From the NCBI RefSeq assembly GCF_023703795.1, contig NZ_CP098518.1, forward strand, positions 1,364,001-1,428,000: a stretch of 64,000 nucleotides of DNA, written 5' to 3'. Shown here piece by piece: positions 1 to 9,446 of this stretch. The stretch's first letter is position 1; the number at the start of each line of letters is the position of its first letter. The DNA comes from Haloplanus sp. HW8-1. Lineage in GTDB: Archaea; Halobacteriota; Halobacteria; Halobacteriales; Haloferacaceae. Below the pieces are notes generated by a model. It made no database searches and had not been told where the DNA came from. It saw only the letters and a list, made by a program, of their open reading frames with translations. The translations under genes were made by a program, and so were the position numbers.

Positions 1-135
1 ACCGAGAACAAAAAGCCAATGGAGAATACTACTATGATCGGCGTCGTTGATCAGGCCCACGCCGCCCCGTGCGAAGAGCATGTTCGGGTGGAACAGCAAC
101 GCGGCCCCCGGCCGGGTCTGGTCCCCGATCCGGCC
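1..135 (-). other. Possible partial or degenerate coding remnant at left edge
   Basis: On the minus strand a frame is open from about 265 to the window edge with no stop. Its last part reads as protein-like sequence (PGAALLFHPNMLF, then ARGGVGLINDAD). The preceding part looks coherent only in another frame, which suggests a frameshifted or truncated gene running off the window. I do not recognise the family. A small GC-rich hairpin (GACGGC/GCCGTC) lies just upstream around 213-227. Confidence 0.2.
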
Positions 136-372
136 TCGCCGAGGCCCGCGGCGCTGTGGGGTCGCGCGTCCGTCCGGTAGACCCCCACCCGCCGGAGCAT
201 CACCGTCGGTCCCGCGACGGCTTCGCCGTCGAAAGTGAGTATTTGTGATCGGTGCAGGCTACTCTGGAGCGTATTCTTCGTGAATCCGATCCATGCGCGC
301 TGCCATTACGAAGTCGGTATTATGCAGTCCGTCGATTTTGTGCGTCCACATTTCGACTCGCACCTCGCCCCA

Positions 373-618
373 TTAAAGCGAGATATCTGGATGATGCCAC
401 TCTTGTTCAGCAAGTTCCCCGATCTCGTACGTGAACTCAAGTGCATCGCGGAAATCTTCGAACGGATACTCCGCCTCAAGATGATGGTCATTAACGACTT
501 CCCAGACATCATCGTTGATTTCAGTTATGTACTCGGCGTACTCTGCCTCTGTGAGCGGTTCGTCCTCTGATGTACAGGCCTCACTTGCTTCGTCGGCAAG
601 TGATGATACCATGCCCAT
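373..618 (-). CDS. Small acidic hypothetical protein
   Basis: An 81-residue protein starting at the internal ATG (MGMVSSL); the longer upstream reading would add 23 residues of less acidic sequence. It is very rich in Glu and Asp, contains HDH-type and aromatic residues, has no membrane segment and no motif I recognise. The composition fits a cytoplasmic haloarchaeal protein, and the opposite strand gives much less natural products. It could be a small regulatory or toxin/antitoxin-like protein, but nothing in the sequence proves a role. It stands alone, flanked by long non-coding stretches on both sides. Confidence 0.5.
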   Translation of the reverse strand: MGMVSSLADEASEACTSEDEPLTEAEYAEYITEINDDVWEVVNDHHLEAEYPFEDFRDALEFTYEIGELAEQEWHHPDISL

Positions 619-1206
619 ATGTTCGACGGGCCCGATACTTGTGTGTTCGTTCTCCGGCCCCACTACGCTACAGAAGAGCGATCTCACCAGATATCTCAGA
701 GCGTTCCAACCCTGCTGAGAACTCTACCGGAGTCCGGATGAAAAACACTCGAACACGCTGTCGGAGCCACTCTCTGAATCAACAATGTGCTCGAGAAGAG
801 CGTTCGTCAAATCCGGGGTTAATCCCGATGTTTTAGATTGATGGGGCACAGTCAACGAGCGATCGAAGTCAGGGACTCTTTTCCCCGGGTCCGAACGTTC
901 GGAATGTAGGCGGGTTGGGAAGCATTAACCGACAACCGATGATAGAGTAGCGCTAATCGACCTCCTCCTCGAAAACTGGACGAACTCACGTATTCCGTCT
1001 GCGACCTCCTCCCCCGAGTCGGCACGTGCCGAGTCGTGGGCCGGGACATCGATGGTGCCATCACGCATTCAAACTGGAACGTCACCCGGTACACGGGCGT
1101 ATCATCGGGCTGATGGTGAACTCGGGTCTGCGCGGTACCGCTGTCGTGGGGGTAGATCTCGGTACGGCCACCTTCGCCGTATTCCCACTATCCACATTGA
1201 ACGGTC
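619..1206. other. Non-coding stretch, nothing recognised
   Basis: Short frames exist on both strands but they are basic, low-complexity and overlap each other, so I do not call them. No RNA gene, repeat or clear promoter pair stands out. It separates the small acidic gene from the Lrp-type regulator. Confidence 0.4.
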
Positions 1207-1635
1207 TTATTTGAGCCGTTCTTGAAGAACAGTCGGGCAAGCCGTGGTCACGCCCTGAATGGAGAGGATCTGATCGCTAACGATTTCATTCAGCTCGGTA
1301 CTTCCTGTCGCCTCGAGTTCGGCCATCAACATGTGGTCCCCGGTCGCGGTATATAACGCAGTCAGCGAGTCGAGATCACTGAGTTTACTTGTTGCCTCAA
1401 CGTACTGGTCGCTCTCGACGTCAATTCCCACCATCGCAATGCTCTGGTGGTTGACTTTCTTTGGATCGATTTCGACAGTGTACCCGACGATAGCGCCTTC
1501 CTCCTCGAGTTTCTGGATATACTTCCGAGCGGTAGGTCGCGCGACGCCAGCTTGGTCGGCGATCTCTCCGAGGGAAGCTTTCGGATCCTCTTTGAGAATA
1601 GAGAGCAGACGATGCTCAAGCTCCTCAGCGTCCAT
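1207..1635 (-). CDS. Lrp/AsnC family transcriptional regulator
   Basis: A 142-residue protein of typical Lrp length. Residues about 5-55 form the winged helix-turn-helix (LLSILKEDPKASLGEIADQA, then GVARPTARKYIQKLEEEGAI). Residues about 65-140 form the RAM/effector domain with the usual IAMVGIDVES strand and GDHMLMAELE segment. Family members are DNA-binding regulators of amino-acid and central metabolism that assemble as dimers or octamers; the ligand here is unknown. The gene lies 48 bases downstream of the Fe-S carrier gene on the same strand, so the two may be co-transcribed. Start taken at the ATG giving MDAEELEHR, the normal N-terminus for haloarchaeal members. Confidence 0.9.
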   Translation of the reverse strand: MDAEELEHRLLSILKEDPKASLGEIADQAGVARPTARKYIQKLEEEGAIVGYTVEIDPKKVNHQSIAMVGIDVESDQYVEATSKLSDLDSLTALYTATGDHMLMAELEATGSTELNEIVSDQILSIQGVTTACPTVLQERLK

Positions 1636-1683
1636 TGTGTCTACTGTTATATGAAGCGGTGATCATCGTGCTGGCAGTCGTGT

Positions 1684-2046
1684 TCAGGTGCGGAAAGATT
1701 CGCCACAGCCACACTCCGAGACGACGTTGGGATTTTCAACATCAAAGCCTGCGCCTTGGAGACCCGTCTCATACTCAACAACACTCCCCCCAATATATTG
1801 GATACTCGCGGGATCAACGAACACTCGCAGGCCGTGGTGCTCGTAGATCATATCATCTTCGTCGGGACTCGTATCGAACCGCATCCCATATGATAGACCC
1901 GCGCATCCTCCTTGCTGGACGAACAGCCGGAGTCCTGCCGTGTCAGTGTCCAAGCTTTCTTCCTCTAAGAGAGCGAGAGCCTTATTCGAGGCAGCTTCTG
2001 AAACTTCGATTTCAGGTTGTTCACTCTCCTCGGCCGTCGTACTCAT
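1684..2046 (-). CDS. A-type Fe-S cluster carrier (HesB/IscA/ErpA family)
   Basis: The protein is 120 residues from the start MSTTAEES; an upstream ATG would add 14 residues lacking the acidic lead. The conserved fold is evident: GLRLFVQQGGCAGLSYGM holds the first cysteine, and the C-terminal ECGCGESF holds the other two, the three ligands of A-type carriers. Such proteins receive Fe-S clusters from SUF scaffolds and pass them to apoproteins in the cytoplasm. A disordered acidic N-terminal extension of about 18 residues is typical of halophilic versions. It precedes the Lrp regulator on the same strand. Which apoprotein it serves cannot be told from the sequence. Confidence 0.92.
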   Translation of the reverse strand: MSTTAEESEQPEIEVSEAASNKALALLEEESLDTDTAGLRLFVQQGGCAGLSYGMRFDTSPDEDDMIYEHHGLRVFVDPASIQYIGGSVVEYETGLQGAGFDVENPNVVSECGCGESFRT

Positions 2047-2099
2047 ACGTTGAGTTGATTGGGCCAGGGTGTTAACCATGGCGCTCAAAACTGTGACGT

Positions 2100-2226
2100 A
2101 GAGTTAAGGCTCGAAATTGTCGAGAGACAGCTATACGCGTGGGCTCAGAGCGGTAGATTCCGCTGAAGACTGCCATCGCCGGACATCGTGAAGTACTCCC
2201 GCGCACGGGGCGCGGGGCGTCCGTGT
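2100..2226 (-). mobile_element. Putative right end of TnpB element (possible guide-RNA region)
   Basis: This is the stretch directly 3' of tnpB, where IS200/IS605-type elements carry their right end and where the guide (omega/reRNA) is transcribed in studied systems. It is GC-rich and contains the palindromic CGCGCACGGGGCGCG-like tract and further short inverted repeats. The exact boundary cannot be fixed by eye. The call rests on position rather than on a recognised consensus. Confidence 0.3.
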
Positions 2227-3564
2227 TTAGTCCTGCATTGCTGACGCAACGGACTTTAATTCCTCTCGCGCTCTCATCGCTGGTCGCGCCGACATACCGT
2301 CGTCGGTAACACCCGAACCCGATATGGGTCCGTGAGAGTCGGCCGCTCCACCACGGCCCGATGCCGCCCGTCTCACCTTCCGAACGCGCGGAAGGGTTTC
2401 GAGAGACGGCACATTTCCAGTTTCTCGTTCCAACCAGTTCTGCACCACGCACACCGCCGCCTTCCTATCAGCGTGGTCTTGGAACCCACACTGCTGGCAT
2501 TTGAATCGCTTGTTCTGGCGATTCGCCCGTTCCGTGTGCTGGCACTCCGTTCGCGGGCATCGCTGACTCGTGTACTCAGGATCAACCTCATCCGACGGAA
2601 TCCCCTCCCACGCAGCCTTGTACGACACCATGTCTTGGAGTGTAGCGAACGGCAGCGAGTGGAGGCGACGGTTCATTCGCGTACCGTAGTCGATGGAGTC
2701 TCGCATGTCTTTGAGGTCTTCAAAAACGATCACTGGGTCGGTGAATTGCGAGACCCATTCGACTACTCTCCGTGAGACTTTGTGCAGGCAGTCATGCACG
2801 TAGTCGCGTTCCTCAGTCTGAACGACCGTCTCAAACGCGGTCTGGTTGGCTTTCTGCATCCGCTTGCGCTTGGTGAAAAACTCGTGACGCTGTTCTTTCA
2901 CCGACGGGTACTCGAACACCACGGAGTCTTTCATCGAACCACTCCGACTCATCGCAGCGAGTGCGATGCAGTCCTCGTTCACATCCACACCGACGATCGT
3001 GTCTGCATCGTGCTTGCTGGCGACTCGATGCGTCTCGTGTGTAACTGTGAGGTGGAGTCGCCACTCATCGTGCTTGTGGACGACTTCAGCCGTTCCAACC
3101 CGCCACTCCTCATCGGTGAACGCAGTTCTGAGGCGGTCGAAGTGGTCGGGACTGCCACGAAGTTCGCCTTTGACGTGCGTGCCTCTCGTGGCAGTGATAC
3201 GGAATCGAACCGTCCCGTGGTCTTCGGGGAACAGACGGTAGCCTTCGCCGTGGTTCATCACCATCGGGTACACCCCGTCGATGTATGGGTATGGACGGCC
3301 CCAGTCGTCGTCTTTGTTGTCGTGGTGGGTCTCGATTTCACCGAGTGCCTTGTCAACGATGAGTTGGCTAGTGTTGTTGACGTGATCGGCGTTGTCAACG
3401 ACGGCCGGTTTGATGTCATCCCAGTTCCAGCCCTGTCGGTCGAGGCGGTTGGTTTCGTTGCGGATGCGGCGGGCCTCAAGACAGCCCGTTTGCAGGTCGT
3501 CGCCACTCCCCGTGTGGATGTCTAAGCGGAACGACAAGATTTGGGTGAGTGTGGACGACTGCAC
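2227..3564 (-). CDS. tnpB: TnpB, RNA-guided nuclease of an IS200/IS605-type (IS1341-like) element
   Basis: A 445-residue protein with all TnpB landmarks. An N-terminal helical region is followed by the split RuvC domain: first acidic residue in VGVDVNED (about D194), second in VFEDLKDMR (about E282), third in DHADRKAA (about D366, canonical form DxNAA). A zinc ribbon sits between the last two (C336, C341, C356, C359). TnpB proteins cut DNA next to a short motif under guidance of an RNA from the element's right end. No tnpA lies beside it, so the element is of the solitary type and would need a transposase in trans. Length and motifs are complete, so the nuclease may be functional. Confidence 0.93.
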   Translation of the reverse strand: MQSSTLTQILSFRLDIHTGSGDDLQTGCLEARRIRNETNRLDRQGWNWDDIKPAVVDNADHVNNTSQLIVDKALGEIETHHDNKDDDWGRPYPYIDGVYPMVMNHGEGYRLFPEDHGTVRFRITATRGTHVKGELRGSPDHFDRLRTAFTDEEWRVGTAEVVHKHDEWRLHLTVTHETHRVASKHDADTIVGVDVNEDCIALAAMSRSGSMKDSVVFEYPSVKEQRHEFFTKRKRMQKANQTAFETVVQTEERDYVHDCLHKVSRRVVEWVSQFTDPVIVFEDLKDMRDSIDYGTRMNRRLHSLPFATLQDMVSYKAAWEGIPSDEVDPEYTSQRCPRTECQHTERANRQNKRFKCQQCGFQDHADRKAAVCVVQNWLERETGNVPSLETLPRVRKVRRAASGRGGAADSHGPISGSGVTDDGMSARPAMRAREELKSVASAMQD

Positions 3565-3610
3565 TAGGTTTAGATATGGTTATTCACTTGTTAAAAGTTC
3601 GCGTTGTGAC

Positions 3611-3650
3611 GCGCTTCACCCCCGACCACGGTGGGTCGGGGTACTCGCGC
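3611..3650. mobile_element. Left-end hairpin of the TnpB element
   Basis: Just upstream of tnpB an 8-bp stem (CCCCGACC at 3620-3627 and GGTCGGGG at 3634-3641) is flanked by GCGC on both sides. Subterminal hairpins like this are recognised by TnpA in IS200/IS605 elements. The same type of sequence precedes many haloarchaeal solitary tnpB genes. This suggests the left boundary lies near 3650-3660. Confidence 0.5.
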
Positions 3651-3855
3651 TGCTATTCTTTATAGAAACCGATCGTCGGACCGAGTTGACCGGATCATGG
3701 GCCGTGAGGCGACAAGCCACCCTATTTCAATGTGATATCCGGCACATCGAATCGGGGGACGAACGCAGACACAGAGGATGCCTTGTAATAGTCGTCTTCA
3801 GAATCTCATGACGATGTGGACGAATTCTTGAGCGCGTGTTGCCCAATATCTCGTA

Positions 3856-5531
3856 GTGTGTTCGACTCCTGTGTCTCGCCGAACCGTCTTTCGACGGATC
3901 GCCCAACGACAATACGGTGAGTGGCCGGCGTATAATTCGACACCCCTGTACGATCGAACGTCACTCGCCGGACTGGAATCCGATATCCGGACAGTCTCAG
4001 AGACGTGGTTCGAACATGAAAGTCACGACTCCGTCGAGGGGTTCGTCTGTGCACTCCCCTTGGCCTACTTCCGGTTCAGCGCCCACGACCGGTATGCGGG
4101 GCCGACCCGCTACCAGATGGACACCCTCTTTCGGGTGTTCGTACTGAAAGAACTCCACAGCTGGGAGCACGAAACAGCACTCGTCGACTACCTAAAGAAC
4201 CGTCCTGAACTCTGTGAGCAACTGGGTTTCGAGACGATCCCGGACCAGTCGACACTGTGGCGAAGCTGGCACGAGCGGTTCATCCCTGACCTCCGAGAGA
4301 CAGTGGAGACAGCCGCTCGAACGATCCTCATCAAAGCCCAGAATGCAGGTGTCGGGGTTCCGCGTGAACCGACACGAAAGCTCCGATACCACGGGGACGA
4401 GTCTGGTGAGTCAGACCCGGACGATCAAACTACGTTGGAGCAGGCAGAGAAAGTCACCGACCACGTCAGTCGCGTCGTTTTCCGGCGTTTTCGCTGGATC
4501 GAGGTGAGGGCTGTGAGATCCACGAGAACGCGTACTGGGACCTGCAGACGTATCTCGGACTTCGTGAGCGGCTGGCTGCGAACGAAGGTGCTCGTAGCTT
4601 CACCTACGAGTCAACTCGAGAGCGGACGCCGTTAGGTCACGCCCATCGCGAGCAGATTCGTAATCTCTCGGTATCAGAGACTCGCGAGATGTACCGACAG
4701 GCCGTCAACACGCTCCTGAGCGAAGTCGAGGAGACAGAGGAGTTCTTCCGAGCCGGAATCATCGCCATCGATATCACCGAGGCCAACCCCTTCACCGGTG
4801 ATAGAACGGGCCACGAAGACGAAATCATCGGGACGAAGGAGAAGACCGACGAGTACGCCTACCAATGGGCGACAGTCCAGTTGGTCGGCAACGCTATCCC
4901 ACTCGTGCTTGATGCCCGCCCGGTACGGAAAGGCGAGTCACGTAAGGAGATCGTCGGGGATTTGCTGGATTCGGCTGAAGAGCTCGTCCACGTCGATAAC
5001 GTGCTGATGGACCGGGAGTTCGATAGTCAGCACGTCCTGGAGATGCTTAGCCAGCGTGGCTTGTCGTATGTCGTGCCGAAGCGGATGCAGACCAGCGAGA
5101 AAGCCCAAGCCAAGCGATTACTCCAGCGGGACCAAGACCGGTATGAAACCGACCGGAAGCTCCATCTGGGCAAGAACGAGTGGCACGAAACGACGCTGGT
5201 CTACCGCCGGAATGAAGACTCCGAGCACGACGATCACCGGCAGTACTCGGTGTTCATGACGAATTGCGGGAGTGGGCACCTCACGGAGTATGGCTATCGC
5301 TGGGAGATCGAGAGTGGGTACAGGTCGATCAAACGGTTCATGGCAGCGACGACGTCGAAGGATTTCGGGCTTCGATTCTTCTACTTCGCGTTTGCGTGTC
5401 TGCTGTACTCTATCTGGCGAGCGGTCGATCTGCTCGTGCAGGTTGAGTTGACCGGCGAGTATGAGCACTCACCGCTGATTACAGCGGACAACACGCTGAC
5501 GCTGTTGAAGAAGGAAACTGGGATCGGGTAG
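3856..5531 (+). pseudogene. DDE transposase of an IS4-like haloarchaeal element, frameshifted
   Basis: Two frames together make one transposase of about 558 residues. The first part (from 3856) covers the N-terminal domain to RVVF; the second continues as FPAFSLDRGEGCEIHENAYW and runs to 5531. The break is at the T tract 4478-4481, where one base appears lost. Catalytic residues are visible after the break: IAIDITEANPF (first D), VLMDREFD (second D) and YRWEIESGYRSIK (E with the IS4 signature Y-x2-R-x3-E-x6-K). The element is probably inactive unless the slip is tolerated by ribosomal frameshifting. A weak 7-bp inverted match (ATTCTTG at 3824-3830, CAAGAAT at 5619-5625) may mark its ends. Confidence 0.85.
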
Positions 5532-5869
5532 AGAGACACTCAGTCATGGTTAGCGCGCCGTCTGAGTGGCTACGCTGCTGGAAGTCTCAAAAATTTGCCC
5601 ATATAGTTGGGTGTGTGACAAGAATGCCGCTTCGAGAGCCATCTGAGGTAGTTTCCACAGATCGAACCGGTCAAATTCACGCATCACAGACCCGCTAACA
5701 CCGATGTAGTCTCAACTTCCATGACTCCGTGTTCCCTCGACGACCGCCCGGGTGACGGACCGGCGGTGTTCGTCGAGTTCCCTTCGAGTCCGCTCACCCG
5801 GGGGCGACGACACCGAGTCAGTCGCGGGCGACCCGGAATCCTTAGAAGGAGACGGCCCACAGTTGAGGT
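5532..5869. other. Non-coding stretch holding the right end of the IS4-like element
   Basis: It contains the likely right boundary of the transposon (CAAGAAT near 5619-5625) and then the upstream region of the JAMM gene. A purine-rich tract (AAGGAG) about 25 bases before the ATG at 5870 could act as a ribosome binding site. No other gene seen. Confidence 0.4.
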
Positions 5870-6451
5870 ATGCGACTGTTCCGGTCGAGCGAACTCCTGG
5901 GGATCGCCCGGGAGACACTGGAGTTCGTCCTCGAAGCCTGCGAGGAAACCCACCCGGACGAGTACATGGGGTTTCTCCGCGCCGACGACGCCCGCAAACT
6001 CGGGATGGACCGTTCGGGACAGGTGATCACGGACGTCCTCGTCATCCCCGGAACGGTTTCGAACCCGGTGAGTGCGACGGTGAAAACGAACATGAAGCCG
6101 AACGACGTCTCGTCGGTCGGTTCGGTGCACTCCCACCCGAATGGCGTCCTCAACCCGAGTTCGGCGGACCTGCGAACGTTCGGACAGGGCAAGGTCCACA
6201 TCATCGCCGGGGCGCCGTACGGCCGGAGCGACTGGCGTGCCTTCGACAACCGGGGCGAATCGACGACGCTCGACGTCATCGACGTCGACCTACCGGAGGA
6301 ACGGTTCTTCGATTTCACGCAGGCCGACATCGACGCCGAACTGGTGGCGGAGGGGCGGCGACGTGGTGTCGTCACCCCCGATGACTCGACGGACAGCGAC
6401 CACGGAACCGAGGAGGACGACGGTGGCGGACTCCTCTCGTGGCTCCGGTGA
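5870..6451 (+). CDS. JAMM/MPN+ metalloprotease, possible desampylase
   Basis: A 193-residue protein with a complete JAMM zinc motif: catalytic glutamate in DEYMGF (E31), then VHSHPNGVLNPSSAD with H87, H89, S97 and D100. JAMM enzymes hydrolyse isopeptide bonds. In haloarchaea a family member removes ubiquitin-like SAMP proteins from targets, so a cytoplasmic desampylase role is a reasonable inference. The core domain ends near residue 160, followed by an acidic tail and a terminal LLSWLR. It is monocistronic and convergent with the DUF502 gene (22 bases between stops). The length exceeds the minimal desampylase of about 140 residues, so it may be a second paralogue of different specificity. 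Confidence 0.85.
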   Translation: MRLFRSSELLGIARETLEFVLEACEETHPDEYMGFLRADDARKLGMDRSGQVITDVLVIPGTVSNPVSATVKTNMKPNDVSSVGSVHSHPNGVLNPSSADLRTFGQGKVHIIAGAPYGRSDWRAFDNRGESTTLDVIDVDLPEERFFDFTQADIDAELVAEGRRRGVVTPDDSTDSDHGTEEDDGGGLLSWLR

Positions 6452-6472
6452 GGGGGCGACGCCAGACTCCCG

Positions 6473-7375
6473 TCAGCGTCGGTCCCCGGTGAGTCCGTCG
6501 GACGACGAGTCGTCGCCCCCCTCGTCGTCCGCGTCGGCGCGTGCCGTCGTGCGAGCGGCCTGCACCGTCTCGCGGGCCGTCTCCTCCAGTTGCTCCGAGG
6601 CGTCGGCGGCGTACGCCTCCAGTTCGTCGATGCCGACGACGGTGTCGGCCGCCTCCAGTCGTCGGTTGAAGCGTTCGAGCATCCCCTCGGTGAACTCCTC
6701 CTCGGAGCGCCGACCGGTGGCGACGCCGCTCGTGACGATGGACTGGATCCCCTCCTCGACGGTCAGATCCACGTCGTAGACGTGTTCCGTGGAGACGTGG
6801 AGGACGTACCCACCCATCACCGGGTTTGGGGCGAGCGGGAGAAACAGCGTCACCATCTCGCCGTCGTGGTCGGTCGCCTCCTGGACCACGTCGGGCGTGT
6901 CCGCGGTCAGGAACCCGAAGGCGTAGGAGCCCTTATCGGGGAACTCGACCAGTTTCACCTCCTGAAAGCTGTCGGTATCGCTGTCGAGGAGGAGGCCGCT
7001 CATCTCGTCGATGCTCTGGTACAGGGAGCCGACACCGGGGATGCGGGCGATGAGCGTATCGAAGAGGGCGCCGAACCCGGAACGGCCGGGACGGCGTTCG
7101 GTCCAGACGCCGATACAGAAGATGATTCCCAGAAGGGTCACGACCGCGAGGAGTTTGAGGGTCACCTCGGAGGCGGGCTGAATCCCCGTGAGCCGGGTGA
7201 GCATCCCGACGACCGGATCGAGTTGCTTGGAGACGAAGTTGACGACCACGCCGAGGACGACGAGCGTGACGATCAGCGGGAGAGTCACCGCGGCACCGGT
7301 GACGAAGGCCTGTCGGGCGAACTCCCGGACGCCGTCGTACTCGTCGAAGGCGTCGGTGCCGATGGGACGGTCCAT
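6473..7375 (-). CDS. DUF502 family membrane protein
   Basis: A 300-residue protein. Two hydrophobic helices (about 24-50 and 72-92) lie near the N-terminus, with a short connecting loop, followed by the DUF502 soluble domain (RIPGVGSLYQSIDEMSGLLL, then VKLVEFPDKGSYAFGFLT and LFLPLAPNPVMGGYVLHV). The last 60 residues are helical, acidic and probably disordered. The family is widespread and of unknown function; some relatives influence membrane trafficking or surface properties. Start is the first ATG (MDRPIGTDAF). It is convergent with the JAMM gene and divergent from the small membrane protein gene at 7459. Confidence 0.85.
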   Translation of the reverse strand: MDRPIGTDAFDEYDGVREFARQAFVTGAAVTLPLIVTLVVLGVVVNFVSKQLDPVVGMLTRLTGIQPASEVTLKLLAVVTLLGIIFCIGVWTERRPGRSGFGALFDTLIARIPGVGSLYQSIDEMSGLLLDSDTDSFQEVKLVEFPDKGSYAFGFLTADTPDVVQEATDHDGEMVTLFLPLAPNPVMGGYVLHVSTEHVYDVDLTVEEGIQSIVTSGVATGRRSEEEFTEGMLERFNRRLEAADTVVGIDELEAYAADASEQLEETARETVQAARTTARADADDEGGDDSSSDGLTGDRR

Positions 7376-7458
7376 GAGACCACATCGCTCGGCCGACCCA
7401 AAACGTTCCGGGGTCCGGGGCCACAGTCCCTAAGTGGCTCAGGGAGCAACCGGCGTCC

Positions 7459-7683
7459 ATGGACGAAGTACTCGACGTCGTCGACGTCGTCGCCGACTCG
7501 GGGTTCGAGGGCGTCCTCACGTGGCTCCTCCGGCTCGTCGGGCTGCTCGCGGTGCTCGCGGGGGTCGGCCTGTGGCTACTCACCGACATGGGGCTGCTGG
7601 TCGTGCCCGCGCTCCTGATGGTCGTGGGGCTGGTCTTGCTCGTCGCACCGACCGTCCTGCTCGCCTTCGCCGAACTATCGTAG
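7459..7683 (+). CDS. Small two-helix membrane protein
   Basis: A 74-residue protein starting MDEVLDVVDV. An acidic N-terminus is followed by two hydrophobic segments (about 19-42 and 45-70) with a short LTDMG turn. No conserved catalytic residue is seen. It is divergent from the DUF502 gene and 128 bases upstream of the acyl-CoA synthetase, so it could share either promoter region. Its function is unknown; the neighbouring DUF502 membrane protein is the only hint of context. Confidence 0.6.
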   Translation: MDEVLDVVDVVADSGFEGVLTWLLRLVGLLAVLAGVGLWLLTDMGLLVVPALLMVVGLVLLVAPTVLLAFAELS

Positions 7684-7811
7684 CCCACGTCGGTCAGCAC
7701 TCCTCCGCCCGCATGGCCGCCTGCGATCGGTGTGCCGACAGTTACACACCGACGATAGCCTGACGACGACGTGGCGACAGGCTTTATCCGCTCCGTGTCG
7801 GAGGCTCACGC

Positions 7812-9446
7812 ATGACTGGACAGACGCTCCGTCCGTTCCTGTCGCGGGCGGCGACGCTGTATCCGGATCGGGAGGTCGTCTCGCGGACGGCCGACGGGAC
7901 GACTCGATACACGTACGCGGCGTACGCCGACCGCGTGAGCCGACTGGCGGCCGCCCTGCGGGCGGCGGGGATCGAACGGGGCGACCGCGTCGCGACGCTG
8001 TGCTGGAACCACGACCGGCATTTCGAGGCGTACTTCGCGGTCCCCGACCTCGGCGCCCAACTCCACACGATCAACCCGCTGCTTCCCGCCGAGGACGTGC
8101 GAACGATCGTCGAACGGGCCGGCGACCGCCTCCTGTTCGTCGATCCGTCGCTGACCGACGCGCTGACTGCGGCCTACGACCCCGACGCGTTCGAGAGCGT
8201 CGAGCAAGTGGTCGTCGTCGGCTCGGAGACCCCCGACCTCCCCGCCGAGTCGGTCACGAGTTTCGAGGCGTTCGTCGCGGGACACGACGCGACGTTCGAT
8301 CCGCCGACGCTCGACGGCGACGACCTCGCTGGCCTGTGTTACTCCTCGGGGACGACCGGCGACCCGAAGGGCGTCGAGTACACCCAGCGGATGCTCTGGA
8401 GTCACACGATGGCGATCATGACGCCGATGGGGCTAGATATCGCCGACCACGACGTCGTGATGCCCGTCGTCCCGATGTTCCATATCAACGCCTGGGGGCT
8501 TCCCTACGCGGCGACGGCGGCGGGGGCGAAACACGTCTACCCCGGTCCCTCGCCGGATCCCGCGGACCTCGTGGGGCTGATCGAACGCGAGGGCGTCACG
8601 GTCACAGCGGGCGTCCCGACGGTGTGGCTGGGCGTCCTCGACTACCTGCAGGACCACGAGGCCGACCTCTCGACGCTCGATCGGATCGTCATCGGCGGCG
8701 CGGCGCCACCGGAACGGCTGATCCGTGCGTTCGACGACCGGGGCGTCGAGGTGGTTCACGGGTGGGGGATGACCGAGACGGCGCCCGTCGGCGCCGTCTC
8801 CCACCTCAAACCGGAGCTTCGGGACGCGGACTACGAGACGCAGTTGACCAAGCGTACGAAGCAGGGACTGGTCCTGCCCGGTCTGGAGTTCGACGTGGTC
8901 GACGACGCGGGTGAGTCGGTGCCCCACGACGGCGAGTCGATGGGTGAACTCCGGATTCGAGGCCCGTGGGTCGCCGAGGCGTATCTCGACGCAGACCCCG
9001 AGGACGTCTTCGCGGACGGCTGGCTCCGTACCGGCGACGTGGTCACCGTCGATGCCGACGGCTACGTCGAACTCGTCGACCGTGCCGCCGACGTGATCAA
9101 GTCCGGCGGTGAGTGGATCTCCTCGCAGGCGCTGGAGAACGCCATCATGGGCCACGAGGCGGTGACCGAGGCGGCCGTGGTGGGCGTCCCCCACGAGCGG
9201 TGGGGGGAACGCCCGGTCGCCTACGTCGTCGCCGACGCCGCCGATCACGACGCCTTGATCGATACGGTCTCGGACCGACTGCGCGAATCGTACCCCGACT
9301 GGTGGGTGCCCGATAGCTTCGAGTTCGTCGAGTCGATCCCCAAGACTGCGACGGGGAAGTTCGCGAAGACCGACCTCCGGGCCCGCCGGGAGGAACCTCT
9401 CGACGGACCGGTGGGGGCCGAACCACCGGCTGACGGGGAGACCTAG
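7812..9446 (+). CDS. Fatty acyl-CoA synthetase (AMP-binding superfamily)
   Basis: A 544-residue adenylate-forming enzyme. The P-loop [11 protein letters not shown] lies near residue 178. The adenylate-binding [10 protein letters not shown] is near 318, the A8 hinge DGWLRTGD near 400, and the catalytic lysine motif [12 protein letters not shown] near 505. These enzymes activate a carboxylic acid to its adenylate and then to the CoA thioester; the family closest in layout uses medium or long-chain fatty acids, but the substrate cannot be read from sequence. A TATA-like CTTTAT lies some 25-30 bases before the ATG, suggesting its own promoter and a short leader. Its stop overlaps that of the convergent GIDE gene. 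Confidence 0.9.
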   Translation: MTGQTLRPFLSRAATLYPDREVVSRTADGTTRYTYAAYADRVSRLAAALRAAGIERGDRVATLCWNHDRHFEAYFAVPDLGAQLHTINPLLPAEDVRTIVERAGDRLLFVDPSLTDALTAAYDPDAFESVEQVVVVGSETPDLPAESVTSFEAFVAGHDATFDPPTLDGDDLAGLCYSSGTTGDPKGVEYTQRMLWSHTMAIMTPMGLDIADHDVVMPVVPMFHINAWGLPYAATAAGAKHVYPGPSPDPADLVGLIEREGVTVTAGVPTVWLGVLDYLQDHEADLSTLDRIVIGGAAPPERLIRAFDDRGVEVVHGWGMTETAPVGAVSHLKPELRDADYETQLTKRTKQGLVLPGLEFDVVDDAGESVPHDGESMGELRIRGPWVAEAYLDADPEDVFADGWLRTGDVVTVDADGYVELVDRAADVIKSGGEWISSQALENAIMGHEAVTEAAVVGVPHERWGERPVAYVVADAADHDALIDTVSDRLRESYPDWWVPDSFEFVESIPKTATGKFAKTDLRARREEPLDGPVGAEPPADGET

